From NCBI RefSeq assembly GCF_030756675.1, contig NZ_JAVBXD010000006.1:62001-126000 (forward strand): DNA of 64,000 bases, given 5' to 3'. The stretch is from Bacillus multifaciens. GTDB lineage: Bacteria > Bacillota > Bacilli > Bacillales > Bacillaceae_G. This document shows, piece by piece, positions 42,616 to 52,416 of the stretch; positions within the stretch are counted from its first letter, which is position 1, and the number at the start of each line of letters is the position of its first letter. The translations under genes and the position numbers were made by a program. The notes beneath the pieces are model-generated. The model had not been told where the DNA came from and searched no databases. It saw only the letters and a program-made list of their open reading frames with translations.

Positions 42616-43287
42616 TTATTTCAACTCCAATTTATATCCAAGACCACGTACCGTCTTTATTTGAAAATCATCTGTTCGTTTCGAAAAACGATCACGCAAT
42701 CGCTTAATATGGACATCTACAGTGCGTTCATCACCTGCAAAATCCACTCCCCACACAAGTTCGATCAATTCTTCACGAGAAAAAATCCGCCCTGGGTAAC
42801 TCGCAAGCTGTGATAACAACTCAAATTCTTTTAACGGTAACAAAATGGTTTGTTCATGGCAACGTACTTCATAGCTTTTTCGATCGATCGTCGTTCCATG
42901 CAATTGAATGACATCTGCACTTAACATTTGATAACGACGCAACAATGCTTTCATTCGGAATAATACTTCAGCTGGCTCAAACGGTTTAACAATATAATCG
43001 TCTGTCCCAACAGAAAAACCTTTCTCCTTATCTACTAACTGATCTTTTGCTGTTAGCATAATAACTGGTATATCATAATATTTTCTAATTTCTTCACAAA
43101 GTGTGTAACCATCTACATGCGGCATCATAATGTCAACAATCGCTAAATGAATCGTTTCTTTCTCTAATATTGACTGTGCAGCTTTTCCATCTTCAGCTTC
43201 CCACACTGTATATCCTTCTTTTTGAAGGTGATAACGAAGGAGCTCTCTTATATGTAAATCATCATCAGCTAACAAAATATGTATCAT
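42616..43287 (-). CDS. hssR: Response regulator, OmpR family, HssR-like
   Basis: 223 residues: receiver domain (1-118) with acidic pocket DDD at 8-10, phosphoacceptor D52 in IVDIMMPHVDG and Lys near 102; winged-helix domain (about 130-221) ending DVHIKRLRDRFSK, TVRGLGYKLE. The receiver stretch DIPVIMLTAKDQLVDKEKGF and GTDDYIVKPF match staphylococcal HssR closely. Known HssR activates the hrtAB heme exporter; its target must lie elsewhere in this genome. First gene of the pair. Confidence 0.82.
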   Translation of the reverse strand: MIHILLADDDLHIRELLRYHLQKEGYTVWEAEDGKAAQSILEKETIHLAIVDIMMPHVDGYTLCEEIRKYYDIPVIMLTAKDQLVDKEKGFSVGTDDYIVKPFEPAEVLFRMKALLRRYQMLSADVIQLHGTTIDRKSYEVRCHEQTILLPLKEFELLSQLASYPGRIFSREELIELVWGVDFAGDERTVDVHIKRLRDRFSKRTDDFQIKTVRGLGYKLELK

Positions 43288-43383
43288 ATATATCCAACCC
43301 TTTCCTTCAGTCAGTACGACTATACATTATAAGATAGGTACAAAATATGCAAGAAAAAAAGAGAAAGCCATTTGCTCCCTCTT

Positions 43384-44631
43384 CTATTCTAACGAATGAA
43401 TAAATAAACCACTGCGAAGTTTTGGTTCAAACCATGTTGATTTTGGCGGCATTACTTCCCCTGCATCTGCAATAGCTAGTAAATCTTCCATTGTTGTTGG
43501 GTACATTGAAAAAGCAACGGCCCATCTTTCCTCATCAACGATTCTCTCTAACGCTTCCAGCCCTCTTATCCCTCCAACAAAATCAATTCTGTCATTTGTA
43601 CGCGGATCATCAATTTGTAAAATAGTATGCAAAAGTTGATCTTGTAAAATTGATACATCCAGTCTATTTACAACATCATTTTCATCAACTCTGTCTTCTT
43701 TCACCGTCAACTTATACCATGCTTTATTCAAATACATTCCAAACGTATGACGCTCTGTCGGTTTAAATGGCGCTACTTCTGCTTTATCTACATAAAACTC
43801 TTGAGATACCGCCTGCAAAAATTGTTCTTCTGATAATCCATTTATATCTTTTACAATACGATTATAATCCCAAATTGCTAATTCATCTTTTGGAAAAAGT
43901 ACAGATAAAAAGGAATTAAATTCTTCTTCACCTGTATAATTTGAATGTACTTCCCGGCGCATTATCCCTACTTTCACAGCCGATGCAGAGCGATGGTGAC
44001 CATCAGCAATATATAAAGAAGGTATACCCTTAAACAATTCGATTAATGTAGCAACGACTTTTTCATCATGAATCATCCACGCTTTATGCCCAATATCATC
44101 ATCTGCTGTAAAGTCATAAACAGGGCTATGCGTTTTCTTCCAATTCACAATAGCATTTGCAATTTCACTTTTCCCACGATATGTTACAAAAATAGGCCCT
44201 GTATGAGCATTACAGACATCAACATGACGAATACGGTCTTTTTCTTTTTCAGGCCTTGTTCGCTCATGCTTCTTAATTGTGTCATTTAAATATTCATCAA
44301 TGGATGTACAAACAACAAGTCCCGTTTGAGAACGACCTTTCATTGTAAGTTCATAAATGTAAAAACATGGGTGTTCTTCTTGTATAAGAACACTTTCTTC
44401 AATCAAATATTGCAAATTTTCCTTCGCTTTCTCATATACCGCATTATCGTATGGAGAAATAGATGGATCTAAGTCAATTTCTGCCTTGTCTATATGCAAA
44501 AACGAATATGGATTATCTTTCGCTATTTCTCTTGCTTCCTTACTATTAAGTACATCATACGGAAGAGCAGCTACTTCTTTTGCGTGCTCTTGTATAGGGC
44601 GAATTGCCCGAAATGGTTTAATTGTTACCAC
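43384..44631 (-). CDS. DUF1015 family protein
   Basis: 415 residues. Signature segments: IKPFRAIRPIQEHAKEVAAL, PYDVLNSKEAREIAKDNPYS, FLHIDKAEID, and IADGHHRSASAVKVG near residue 205 (the ADGHHR motif). Starts at GTG 44629-44631 with GGAGGAGATTCTG before it. DUF1015 genes commonly sit beside serine-biosynthesis genes; here it follows serA. The ADGHHR motif relates the fold to ParB/sulfiredoxin-like kinases, so a phosphotransfer role on serine is a plausible inference, not shown. Confidence 0.88.
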   Translation of the reverse strand: MVTIKPFRAIRPIQEHAKEVAALPYDVLNSKEAREIAKDNPYSFLHIDKAEIDLDPSISPYDNAVYEKAKENLQYLIEESVLIQEEHPCFYIYELTMKGRSQTGLVVCTSIDEYLNDTIKKHERTRPEKEKDRIRHVDVCNAHTGPIFVTYRGKSEIANAIVNWKKTHSPVYDFTADDDIGHKAWMIHDEKVVATLIELFKGIPSLYIADGHHRSASAVKVGIMRREVHSNYTGEEEFNSFLSVLFPKDELAIWDYNRIVKDINGLSEEQFLQAVSQEFYVDKAEVAPFKPTERHTFGMYLNKAWYKLTVKEDRVDENDVVNRLDVSILQDQLLHTILQIDDPRTNDRIDFVGGIRGLEALERIVDEERWAVAFSMYPTTMEDLLAIADAGEVMPPKSTWFEPKLRSGLFIHSLE

Positions 44632-44687
44632 CAGAATCTCCTCCTTATTCGCATTTACAGGTAGTAAGCCCTCGAAGCCCCTACACT

Positions 44688-45860
44688 TTATATAATCATT
44701 CGTACTGCTACGACACCTGCAATGTTTCTAATATTTTCCACAATATCTTCTTTAATAATATCATCTATACCATTATCAATATCAATCATTGTATAAGCAA
44801 AAGAGCCCTTACTACGGTTAATCATATCTGCAATATTTATATGATGATCTGCCAAGCGTGACGTAATTTGTCCAACCATGTTCGGAATATTTTGATGCGC
44901 AATTGTAATTCGGTTCTTACCGATATACGGCAGTTCTACATTTGGATAATTAACTGAATTGCGTATATTACCCGTTTCTAAAAAGCTTCGCAATTGCCGC
45001 GCTGCCATAACCGCACAATTTTCTTCTGATTCGTATGTAGATGCCCCAAGATGCGGCGTTGCAATCACATTTTTCATTTGCAGCACACGCTCGTTTGGAA
45101 AATCTGTTATATAATGATTCACAGCCCCCGTATGAAGCGCTCGTTCTAACGCATCTTCGTCAACAAGCTCTCCGCGAGAAAAATTTAAAATACGAACTCC
45201 TTTTTTCATTACTTGAAATGCTTGTTCATTTATGAAACCTCGCGTTTGTTCTAGCAACGGAACATGTAAAGTAATATAATCGCATGTCGCAAAAACTTCT
45301 TCTAAACTAAATGCTCGCTCTACTTGTCTTGATAATCGCCAAGCTGTTTCAACCGAAACATATGGATCATAGCCAATGACGTCCATTCCTAACGATAAGG
45401 CATCATTTGCAACAAGAGCACCAATTGCACCTAGTCCAATGACTCCAAGACGCTTTCCGACAATTTCTGAACCAACATATTGCTTCTTCCCTTTCTCAAC
45501 AAGTTGCGGCACTTCTTCACCTTGCAGCCCCTTTGTCCATACAATACCGTCAACAAGATTACGAGATGACATAATTAAACTTGCAAGTACAAGTTCTTTT
45601 ACAGCATTGGCATTAGCCCCAGGTGTATTAAAAACAACAATTCCTTTCTCTGTACACCGTTCCACTGGTATATTATTTACACCTGCCCCCGCTCTTGCAA
45701 TTGCTTTTAAATCACTTGAAAACTCCTCATGATGCAATGAATAGCTGCGCAATAAAATACCATCAGGGTTCTTGGCTGTTTCTCCTATTCTATATCTCTC
45801 CTTTGAGAATGTAACAATTCCTTTTTCGGCAATTTGATTCAACGTTTGAATATGAAACAT
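44688..45860 (-). CDS. serA: D-3-phosphoglycerate dehydrogenase
   Basis: 390-residue short-form SerA that oxidises 3-phosphoglycerate in the first step of serine synthesis. Substrate-binding part with ARAGAGVNNIPVERC, NAD-binding loop GVIGLGAIGALVANDA near residue 150, catalytic Arg/Glu region and His in ATPHLGASTYESE near 280, and an ACT domain over the last 75 residues (NIPNMVGQITSRLADHHIN), which usually binds serine for feedback inhibition. Twelve bases after serC, so co-transcribed. Confidence 0.94.
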   Translation of the reverse strand: MFHIQTLNQIAEKGIVTFSKERYRIGETAKNPDGILLRSYSLHHEEFSSDLKAIARAGAGVNNIPVERCTEKGIVVFNTPGANANAVKELVLASLIMSSRNLVDGIVWTKGLQGEEVPQLVEKGKKQYVGSEIVGKRLGVIGLGAIGALVANDALSLGMDVIGYDPYVSVETAWRLSRQVERAFSLEEVFATCDYITLHVPLLEQTRGFINEQAFQVMKKGVRILNFSRGELVDEDALERALHTGAVNHYITDFPNERVLQMKNVIATPHLGASTYESEENCAVMAARQLRSFLETGNIRNSVNYPNVELPYIGKNRITIAHQNIPNMVGQITSRLADHHINIADMINRSKGSFAYTMIDIDNGIDDIIKEDIVENIRNIAGVVAVRMII

Positions 45861-45872
45861 TTTCTCATCCCC

Positions 45873-46958
45873 TTATTTGTGTTTCTTTTCAAATGCATAC
45901 ATGAAATTCACAAGTTTTTGTACAGCCTCCACTGGCATTGCGTTATATATACTAGCACGCATGCCGCCAACTGAACGATGCCCTTTTAATTCTTCAAAAC
46001 CATGCTTTTTCGCTTCTTGAATAAACAACGTATTTCGTTCATTTGAAGAGGTTGTAAATGGAATATTCATTAAAGATCGGTATGTAGTTTGTACTGGTGA
46101 AGTGAACACACTTGATTCATCTAAAAAGTTGTATAGAATAGCTGCTTTTTTGTAATTTCTTTTTTCGATTTCCTGCACGCCTCCTTGTGCTTTCAGCCAC
46201 TGCAAAACTAGCTTTGTTACATAAATACTGAAAGTTGGCGGCGTATTATAAAGTGAATTATGTTTACTGTAAGTTTCATAGTTTAACATGGCCGGGCAAG
46301 AAGAATTCGCAGCACCAATTAAATCTTTACGAACGATGACAACCGTTAACCCTGCAGGCCCTAAATTTTTCTGTGCTCCAGCATAAATAAGACCAAATTT
46401 TGTTACATCATACTCTTCAGATAAAATATGAGAAGACATATCAGCAATGAGTGGGATCTCTCCTGTCTCAGGAATATTTACATAACGTGTACCTTCAATT
46501 GTATTATTCGTTGTAATATGCATATAATCTATTTCTTGAGGGAGAAGTGTACGATTGAATTCTGGAATAGATGTAAATCGGTCATGTTCAGAAGACGCTA
46601 TAACCGAAACCGTTCCAATTTTTTCTGCTTCTTGGATTGCTTTTCTTGACCAGGATCCTGTATGTACATATGCCGCTTGTTTAAATCGGTGCATTAAATT
46701 AAGTGGAATCATGGAGAATTGTAAAGATGCGCCCCCTTGTATAAAAAGGACTTCATAATTTTCAGGGATATTCATTAACTCGCATAATAAACTTTTCGTT
46801 TCGTCTATAATATCCTGAAAGACTGCAGATCTGTGACTCATTTCCATTATCGACATGCCTGTTCCCTGATAATTTAATAAATCTTTTTGTACTTGCTCTA
46901 AAACAGAAATAGGAAGTGTAGATGGTCCCGCTGAAAAATTGTATACTCGATGCATCAT
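45873..46958 (-). CDS. serC: Phosphoserine aminotransferase
   Basis: 361-residue PLP aminotransferase, second step of serine biosynthesis. It begins VYNFSAGPSTLPISVLEQVQ; PLP lysine in YAGAQKNLGPAGL near residue 197; end segment GHRSVGGMRASIYNAMP is diagnostic of SerC. Two adjacent ATG codons; the second (46955) has better spacing to GAGGGG. First gene of the serC-serA-DUF1015 cluster. A serB-type phosphatase is not present here. Confidence 0.95.
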   Translation of the reverse strand: MMHRVYNFSAGPSTLPISVLEQVQKDLLNYQGTGMSIMEMSHRSAVFQDIIDETKSLLCELMNIPENYEVLFIQGGASLQFSMIPLNLMHRFKQAAYVHTGSWSRKAIQEAEKIGTVSVIASSEHDRFTSIPEFNRTLLPQEIDYMHITTNNTIEGTRYVNIPETGEIPLIADMSSHILSEEYDVTKFGLIYAGAQKNLGPAGLTVVIVRKDLIGAANSSCPAMLNYETYSKHNSLYNTPPTFSIYVTKLVLQWLKAQGGVQEIEKRNYKKAAILYNFLDESSVFTSPVQTTYRSLMNIPFTTSSNERNTLFIQEAKKHGFEELKGHRSVGGMRASIYNAMPVEAVQKLVNFMYAFEKKHK

Positions 46959-47130
46959 ATTCCCCTCTTTCTTTTTATAATTTATAAATTGTGAAATTTT
47001 CTGAATTATAACTCATATAAAATAGCCGGTCAAATTGTTTTTCCCATTTTATTCTAAAAAGCATTGGAACCGTTCTCATGAGTGAGTTTTCATGAAGTTC
47101 TTCTTTACTTCCTTTTCGTATTGAAACAAA

Positions 47131-47160
47131 AAAGTGTTAAGCACGTCTGCTTAACACTTT
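47131..47160 (-). terminator. Terminator of the DUF378 gene
   Basis: AAAGTGTTAAGCA / TGCTTAACACTTT, perfect 13-bp stem with a four-base loop, T-run on the minus strand. Confidence 0.88.
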
Positions 47161-47180
47161 GAATAATAATTGTATAATTG

Positions 47181-47372
47181 CTAATTACTTGCAAAAAAAC
47201 GATCATAAATTTGATATAGTGCAGAAATACCAATAAGCCAATAAACGGTATCAACAAGCGCTGGTACAGAACCAAAAATTTTTTCCACCAGATTAAAATC
47301 TAGCGCAACAAATAACCAATTTAAACCGCCAATAATCACCAGAATTGCTGTAAGGTAAGACAAAAATTTCAT
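47181..47372 (-). CDS. DUF378 small membrane protein
   Basis: 63 residues, two membrane helices (about 5-25 and 38-57). IIGGLNWLFVALDFNLVEKIFG is the DUF378 signature. GAGGGGGC lies upstream of the ATG. Function unknown. Monocistronic with its own terminator. Confidence 0.88.
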   Translation of the reverse strand: MKFLSYLTAILVIIGGLNWLFVALDFNLVEKIFGSVPALVDTVYWLIGISALYQIYDRFFASN

Positions 47373-47567
47373 TTTGATTGCCCCCTCGGTGAAAAATGGT
47401 GAAAGGCCTTTCGCTATATTATATGCATAGAATTCTTGAATTTGACCATTTTTATTTTTATTTTTTCGTTTTAAACATATTATTTTATCTTAGCTTGATA
47501 GCGATGGGGTCCTGGCAGTTTTCAAATTAAAAATCCACGCAAACTATATGTATCCATTTTAATTTTT

Positions 47568-47723
47568 AGACATATAAGTCGCTGCTATGCAGAATACAGC
47601 ATGAACCGTACTCACTTTCTCTTTTTGTTTTAAACCTTGCATGTTGCAGAAAAAGGCCCTGACCGCTTCTATGCATGGTCTGATGCTCTCGCCCGCTTAA
47701 AAAGAAAGAGAGTTTTTATGTCG
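47568..47723 (+). repeat. bcr1-type repeat, copy 3
   Basis: 156 bases with AAAAAGGCCCTGACCGCTTC and GATGCTCTCG; ends GACATATAAG...TTATGTC. Slightly more diverged (GCATGGTCTGATG instead of GCACGGCCAGATG) yet the CATGG/C-G pairing partner changes suggest preserved stems. Same orientation as the other two. Confidence 0.75.
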
Positions 47724-47756
47724 ATTTCTTAATTTGTATTTATATAACGTTGCAAT

Positions 47757-47963
47757 TTATACTGTTTTTAACTTTCCTTCAAATATTATTTTTCGTCCAC
47801 AAGGCTCTACAACCATTTTACCATCTCTTTTCACCTCATGGAAAATAGGCTCTTCCATACGGCGTGACGGTGTATATCCTTCCTTTTCCATTCTTTCGAG
47901 GCACTGTGCAATTGTTTCATCTTGTAATACTTCAAATTTCTTCTTTTTTAATTGCTTTGTCAT
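47757..47963 (-). CDS. NETI motif protein
   Basis: 68 residues. The segment [20 protein letters not shown] followed by [11 protein letters not shown] is the NETI family signature (here DETI). Small basic protein of unknown function. It begins four bases after the MFS gene ends, so it is in the same transcript. Confidence 0.9.
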   Translation of the reverse strand: MTKQLKKKKFEVLQDETIAQCLERMEKEGYTPSRRMEEPIFHEVKRDGKMVVEPCGRKIIFEGKLKTV

Positions 47964-47967
47964 TGTT

Positions 47968-49143
47968 TTACCTACTTTCTGCTTTCCTTATCATTGTTTG
48001 ACTTTTCATATATGCCACATAAACAATCGATATTACTGCCATAATGATCATAACGGCAAAGAAAAAACTTGTATACTGTATTTTCTCTATAAATAGTCCA
48101 CCTAATACAGGCCCAGTAATGCTTCCGATACTAAAAGCAATTCCGCACAAAATATTTCCTGCTGGTAATAAATGTTTAGATAATAAATCTGTCATATACC
48201 CGAGCCCAAGTGAAAAACATGATCCAATAACCATACCAGCAAGTAACATACATATAAATACAAGCCAATAATATTGATCGAAAATAGCTGCTAATAGAAA
48301 AATCACTGTACTGATGCTAAATGCCCATGTTAAAATACGTTCTCTTCCAAGGCGATCACTCAGCATACCAAGTGGTATTTGTGTAATAATTCCACCGATC
48401 GAAAATGCTGGTAATAAAAATGAAATTTGTTCAACCGACCAACCTTTCCTCATCGTATATACAGGCAAATTACTATTAAGCATCCCTTCTAATACTCCGT
48501 ATGCTAACGGTGCAAGTAACGCAATCCAACCCAAGATCCAAACTTGCTTATAGCGCTGCAAAGATGACTCACTTTCTTGATTCACTTCTCCTTGATCAGG
48601 AAATGCATTTTGTATTGGAATTAGCAATAACCAACCTATTAAGCAAAGAATAGTTGATACAATGAATGGAGTTGCAACACCGTATTGTACTGTACTCGCT
48701 AAATAAGGTCCTATTGCAAAACCGATACTGAAAAATGCTCCGTAAATTGAAACTTGTTTTCCTACTTTGTGCGGACTAGCAGTTGTCGTAATCCACGTTT
48801 GTGTTCCAACATGAAGCATATGATCCCCTACCCCAACTAAAAAACGAAGAACAAACCATACCCAAAAAGAAGATGTTTGCGTAAACAAAAATAATGCTCC
48901 AACAACAATGAAGCCTCCAATTACAATAAGAGGTTTCATTCCAAATTTTTTCATCGGTTTCTCAAGCCAAGGTGAAATAACAAAAATACCAATATATAAT
49001 GCCGTTGCATGAAGGCCATTAAAACTTGAGCTAATTCCCTCTTTCTCAAAAATCATTGCGATTGCTGGTAACAACATACCTTGCGAAAGCCCAGAAATCG
49101 CAACAATTCCAACCATAATCCAAAACGTATACTTTCTCCCCAT
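47968..49143 (-). CDS. Major facilitator superfamily transporter
   Basis: 391 residues with twelve predicted membrane helices. The loop between helices 2 and 3 reads [19 protein letters not shown], the equivalent second-half loop [17 protein letters not shown], and the central linker is long and charged ([13 protein letters not shown]). Drug-efflux (DHA1-like) architecture. Start at ATG 49143 with GGAGCG seven bases upstream. Substrate unknown. Confidence 0.87.
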   Translation of the reverse strand: MGRKYTFWIMVGIVAISGLSQGMLLPAIAMIFEKEGISSSFNGLHATALYIGIFVISPWLEKPMKKFGMKPLIVIGGFIVVGALFLFTQTSSFWVWFVLRFLVGVGDHMLHVGTQTWITTTASPHKVGKQVSIYGAFFSIGFAIGPYLASTVQYGVATPFIVSTILCLIGWLLLIPIQNAFPDQGEVNQESESSLQRYKQVWILGWIALLAPLAYGVLEGMLNSNLPVYTMRKGWSVEQISFLLPAFSIGGIITQIPLGMLSDRLGRERILTWAFSISTVIFLLAAIFDQYYWLVFICMLLAGMVIGSCFSLGLGYMTDLLSKHLLPAGNILCGIAFSIGSITGPVLGGLFIEKIQYTSFFFAVMIIMAVISIVYVAYMKSQTMIRKAESR

Positions 49144-49227
49144 TTTATTACGCTCCCTCGATAAACTCACATCCTTTATTATAGATGTTTTATCCGTAAA
49201 TCGTATACTCTTAATTTCCACAAAAAT

Positions 49228-49255
49228 AAAGCTAGAAGTTCAGACTTCTAGCTTT
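49228..49255 (-). terminator. Hairpin at the end of the 49.3-kb gene
   Basis: AAAGCTAGAAGT / ACTTCTAGCTTT with a four-base loop, then TTATTTTTG on the minus strand; overlaps the stop codon. Confidence 0.82.
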
Positions 49256-49527
49256 CATCCTTCCCATACTTGAGCTTTTACATATGATTGCATATGATTT
49301 ATATATGATTTTACCTTAGGGGCATAAAAGAACGGTTGTTGCACCACTACACCTTGTTGTGGATGTGAATAAGAATATGTCACATAATATTTCGTTCCAT
49401 ATACTGGTGGGAATGTATGGAAATATAATTTTTGTATATGTGTATTCGTACCATTTAACAAAGGATGCATATACACCGTCCTATGACGAATTGATAGATA
49501 AGCCGGTTCTGTATAAAAAATCACCAT
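49255..49527 (-). CDS. Hypothetical protein
   Basis: 90 residues, rich in Tyr, His and Pro (SYSHPQQGVVVQQPFFYAP), no membrane segment. A good site AAGGAG lies before the ATG. No family recognised; the composition recalls small spore-coat-like proteins, but this is a guess. Confidence 0.6.
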   Translation of the reverse strand: MVIFYTEPAYLSIRHRTVYMHPLLNGTNTHIQKLYFHTFPPVYGTKYYVTYSYSHPQQGVVVQQPFFYAPKVKSYINHMQSYVKAQVWEG

Positions 49528-49595
49528 AACCTTCTCCTTTTCAAAACAATCCTATTACAGTATACGTTTGTTATGTGCAATAGGAAACAAGGCAA

Positions 49596-50492
49596 CTATC
49601 CTTTCAAAAATGCGATTACTTCATTTATAAACACGTCTAAACAATCAATAAATGGCGAATGCCCACAATCTTCTAACATGACCAATTTTGCATTCGGTAA
49701 ATGCTTTGCCAACTCTTCACCAACTACTTTTGGCACCACATAATCACGATCCCCTTGGAGAACTAATGTTGGCACCTGAATGCGATTTACATCTCCGTTC
49801 CCAGGTACAATTCCGTTATGTTCATCAGAAATATTAAATGTTACAAGTCCATAATTCACATCAACAAAATTGCGCTGCGTCAACATATCATTCAGATATT
49901 TTTCATAACGATCTGCTCTAGGCTGATGATGCGTATAAATAAGTAAATTCCAGATATTACGATAGTACTTCTTATCCTTTTGTTTTAAAGCTTCAACAAC
50001 AGGTGCAATTTGAACAGGATCTTCCGCTATTTCTTCTTTTGTTGTTAACAGATTTGATACAATTGGTTGACCATTTATATCCTTCTTATATATTGGATAT
50101 CCTTTCACACCTACCGATTCTACTAATATGAGTTTATTCACATTCGTCGGATAAGCTGCTGCAAACTGCATGGCAACTCCTCCCCCCATCGACCATCCGA
50201 CCAATGAGAAATTTTCAAGTTGCAGTTCATCCACAAACAACTTCACATCTTCTGCAAAATCATTCAATGAATCAATCGGCTGATGATAAGTCGAAAAACC
50301 AAAACCACGTAAATCTAGAGCATAAATATGATAAGAATCTTGCAATTGTTCTATAACCAAATCCCAATGCTGCGAAGACGTCATATTCCCGTGAATAAGC
50401 ACTACTCTTTCTGTTCCATTTCCCAATTCTTGATATGCAATTGTTTCTCCATTTGATAATGCTACTGATTTCATAACGGCAGGTTTCATCAT
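49596..50492 (-). CDS. phaZ: Alpha/beta hydrolase, probable intracellular polyhydroxybutyrate depolymerase
   Basis: 298-residue hydrolase. HGNMTSSQHWD carries the oxyanion site, the lipase-like box is GWSMGGG with Ser101, and the acid/His ends are LQGDRDYVVPK and EDCGHSPFID. The G-W-S-M-G-G box and overall sequence agree with what I recall of the intracellular PHB depolymerase PhaZ of B. thuringiensis, which lacks the substrate-binding domains of secreted enzymes. It would mobilise carbon stores. GGGGG lies seven bases before the first ATG. Generic hydrolase is the alternative. Confidence 0.72.
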   Translation of the reverse strand: MMKPAVMKSVALSNGETIAYQELGNGTERVVLIHGNMTSSQHWDLVIEQLQDSYHIYALDLRGFGFSTYHQPIDSLNDFAEDVKLFVDELQLENFSLVGWSMGGGVAMQFAAAYPTNVNKLILVESVGVKGYPIYKKDINGQPIVSNLLTTKEEIAEDPVQIAPVVEALKQKDKKYYRNIWNLLIYTHHQPRADRYEKYLNDMLTQRNFVDVNYGLVTFNISDEHNGIVPGNGDVNRIQVPTLVLQGDRDYVVPKVVGEELAKHLPNAKLVMLEDCGHSPFIDCLDVFINEVIAFLKG

Positions 50493-50687
50493 TCTGTTTC
50501 CCCCTCAAAATTATCAATAACACACATTTTTGAAAGACAGAAAATTCTAACTTAATCATATCATACAGAATATATGTTCTCAATCTGAAAATGAAATTTT
50601 TTTCATAAGCATAACGATAGACTACTAGACAATTCTGAAAAAAATAGATATAGTTAGCTAGGTAACTAATTAGGAAAGGAAAAAAAT

Positions 50688-51104
50688 ATGGACGAAAAAC
50701 AACACTTTTTTCACACTGTCAGCCAAACCGCTCGGAAATTTTCCAAGAGATTCAACGAACGTGTTTCTCCAACCGGTTTATATAGCGCGCAGTGGGCCGT
50801 TATCTTCAGGCTAAATCAATCCGGACCTTGTACACAAACAGAATTGTGTCAATACTTAAACGTTGAGTCTCCAACAATGACCCGTACTTTAAAACGGATG
50901 GAATTAATGGGATGGATTACTCGAACTGAGGGGACAGATCGACGCGAGAAGCTCATTTCTTTATCAGAAACAGCAATCGCAATGATACCGAGTTGGCAGG
51001 AAGAAGTAGACTCATTTGAAGAAAAAGCATTGCAAGATATTAGCGAGGAAGAGCTTCACCTTGCTTTTCATCTACTACAAAAAGTAATTCGAAATCTTGA
51101 TTAG
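50688..51104 (+). CDS. MarR family regulator
   Basis: 138-residue winged-helix repressor. Recognition region TQTELCQYLNVESPTMTRTL and wing WITRTEGTDRREKLISLSE are MarR hallmarks. It is 17 bases upstream of an MFS efflux gene, so it probably represses this pair in response to a small aromatic or drug-like ligand. GGAAAGG precedes the ATG. Confidence 0.92.
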   Translation: MDEKQHFFHTVSQTARKFSKRFNERVSPTGLYSAQWAVIFRLNQSGPCTQTELCQYLNVESPTMTRTLKRMELMGWITRTEGTDRREKLISLSETAIAMIPSWQEEVDSFEEKALQDISEEELHLAFHLLQKVIRNLD

Positions 51105-51121
51105 AAATCGGAGGGATGACT

Positions 51122-52321
51122 ATGGAAAGTCAAAGACTTTGGACGAAAGACTTCATTGGAACATGTTTGAGTAGTCTATTTCTCTTTTTAACATTTTATA
51201 TGCTCATAACAACCTTGCCTGTATATGTTATTGACGGATTAAAAGGAAAACCTGAAGAAATGGGTCTTGTCGCAACAGTGTTTCTTATTTCTTCTGTAAT
51301 CTGCCGACCATTTACAGGGAAATGGCTTGATGATTTAGGAAGGAAGAAAATTTTATTCATCTCCCTTTCGTTATTTTTAGCTGCAACAGTCATGTACTTT
51401 GGTGCACAAAGCTTATTTTTACTGCTTGCTCTTCGCTTCTTCCATGGCATCGGATTTGGAATGGCAACAACAGCTACTGGTACAATCGTAACAGATGTAG
51501 CGCCGGCCCATAGGCGCGGTGAAGCACTTGGATATTACGGAGTATTTATGAGTTTACCGATGGTTATCGGTCCTTTTTTAGGTTTAACAATTATTTCTAA
51601 ATTCTCATTTACTGGTCTATTTATACTTTGTTCTATATTTTCTATCCTTGCTTTTTTATGCGGACTATTTGTAAATATCCCTGATAAAAAAACAGCTGTC
51701 ACTAACGAAAAGAAACGTATGCAATGGAAGGATTTAATAGAGCCTTCAACAATCCCAATTGCTCTCACAGGTTGCATACTTTCCTTTTCCTATAGCGGTA
51801 TTCTTTCATTTATTCCCGTTTATACAAAAGAGCTTGGCATGGCAGAGATTGCAAGTTATTTCTTTGTTGTATACGCAATTGTAGTGGTTATTTCTAGGCC
51901 GTTTTCAGGAAGAATATTCGATCGATTCGGGGAAAATGTTCTTATTTATCCATCTATTATTATCTTTATGATTGGGATGTTCATTTTAAGCCAAGCACAA
52001 ACGTCATTTTGGTTACTTGCTTCTGGCGTACTTATCGGTTTTGGATATGGAACCTTAATCCCGAGCTTCCAAACAATTGCAGTTAGTGCCGCACCTAATC
52101 ATCGACGCGGATCTGCAACAGCTACTTATTTCTCATTCTTCGATACAGGGATCGGTATTGGCTCTTTCATCTTAGGAATCGTTGCTGCACATTCAAGTTA
52201 TCATCATATGTATTTTATTTCTTCGATTATCGTTGCATTTACATTACTGATTTACCATTTTCTTCATGGACGTAAACAAAAGTTCAAAAAGCAAACAACA
52301 GAAGAAAAACTATCTGCTTAA
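51122..52321 (+). CDS. MFS efflux transporter
   Basis: 399 residues, twelve membrane helices, DHA1-type: motif A in GKWLDDLGRKKILFI, and GRIFDRFGENVLIY in the second half. Start at ATG 51122, six bases after GGAGGG; the in-frame ATG at 51116 abuts the site. Second gene after the MarR regulator, ended by a strong terminator. Confidence 0.9.
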   Translation: MESQRLWTKDFIGTCLSSLFLFLTFYMLITTLPVYVIDGLKGKPEEMGLVATVFLISSVICRPFTGKWLDDLGRKKILFISLSLFLAATVMYFGAQSLFLLLALRFFHGIGFGMATTATGTIVTDVAPAHRRGEALGYYGVFMSLPMVIGPFLGLTIISKFSFTGLFILCSIFSILAFLCGLFVNIPDKKTAVTNEKKRMQWKDLIEPSTIPIALTGCILSFSYSGILSFIPVYTKELGMAEIASYFFVVYAIVVVISRPFSGRIFDRFGENVLIYPSIIIFMIGMFILSQAQTSFWLLASGVLIGFGYGTLIPSFQTIAVSAAPNHRRGSATATYFSFFDTGIGIGSFILGIVAAHSSYHHMYFISSIIVAFTLLIYHFLHGRKQKFKKQTTEEKLSA

Positions 52322-52331
52322 TCATATTAGA

Positions 52332-52365
52332 GAGAGTAAACTTCTGTGTTTACTCTCCTTTTTTT
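52332..52365 (+). terminator. Terminator of marR-MFS pair
   Basis: GAGAGTAAAC / GTTTACTCTC, six-base loop, followed by CTTTTTTT. Confidence 0.9.
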
Positions 52366-52416
52366 GCTTCTTTATAAGCTTATCTCTTATAATAAAATAA
52401 GAAGGAGGCTTATATT

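Noticed and set aside
47000-47130. Possible T-box or other leader before serC
   Set aside because: No T-box sequence (TGGNACCGCG type) and no leader terminator close to the start codon were found.
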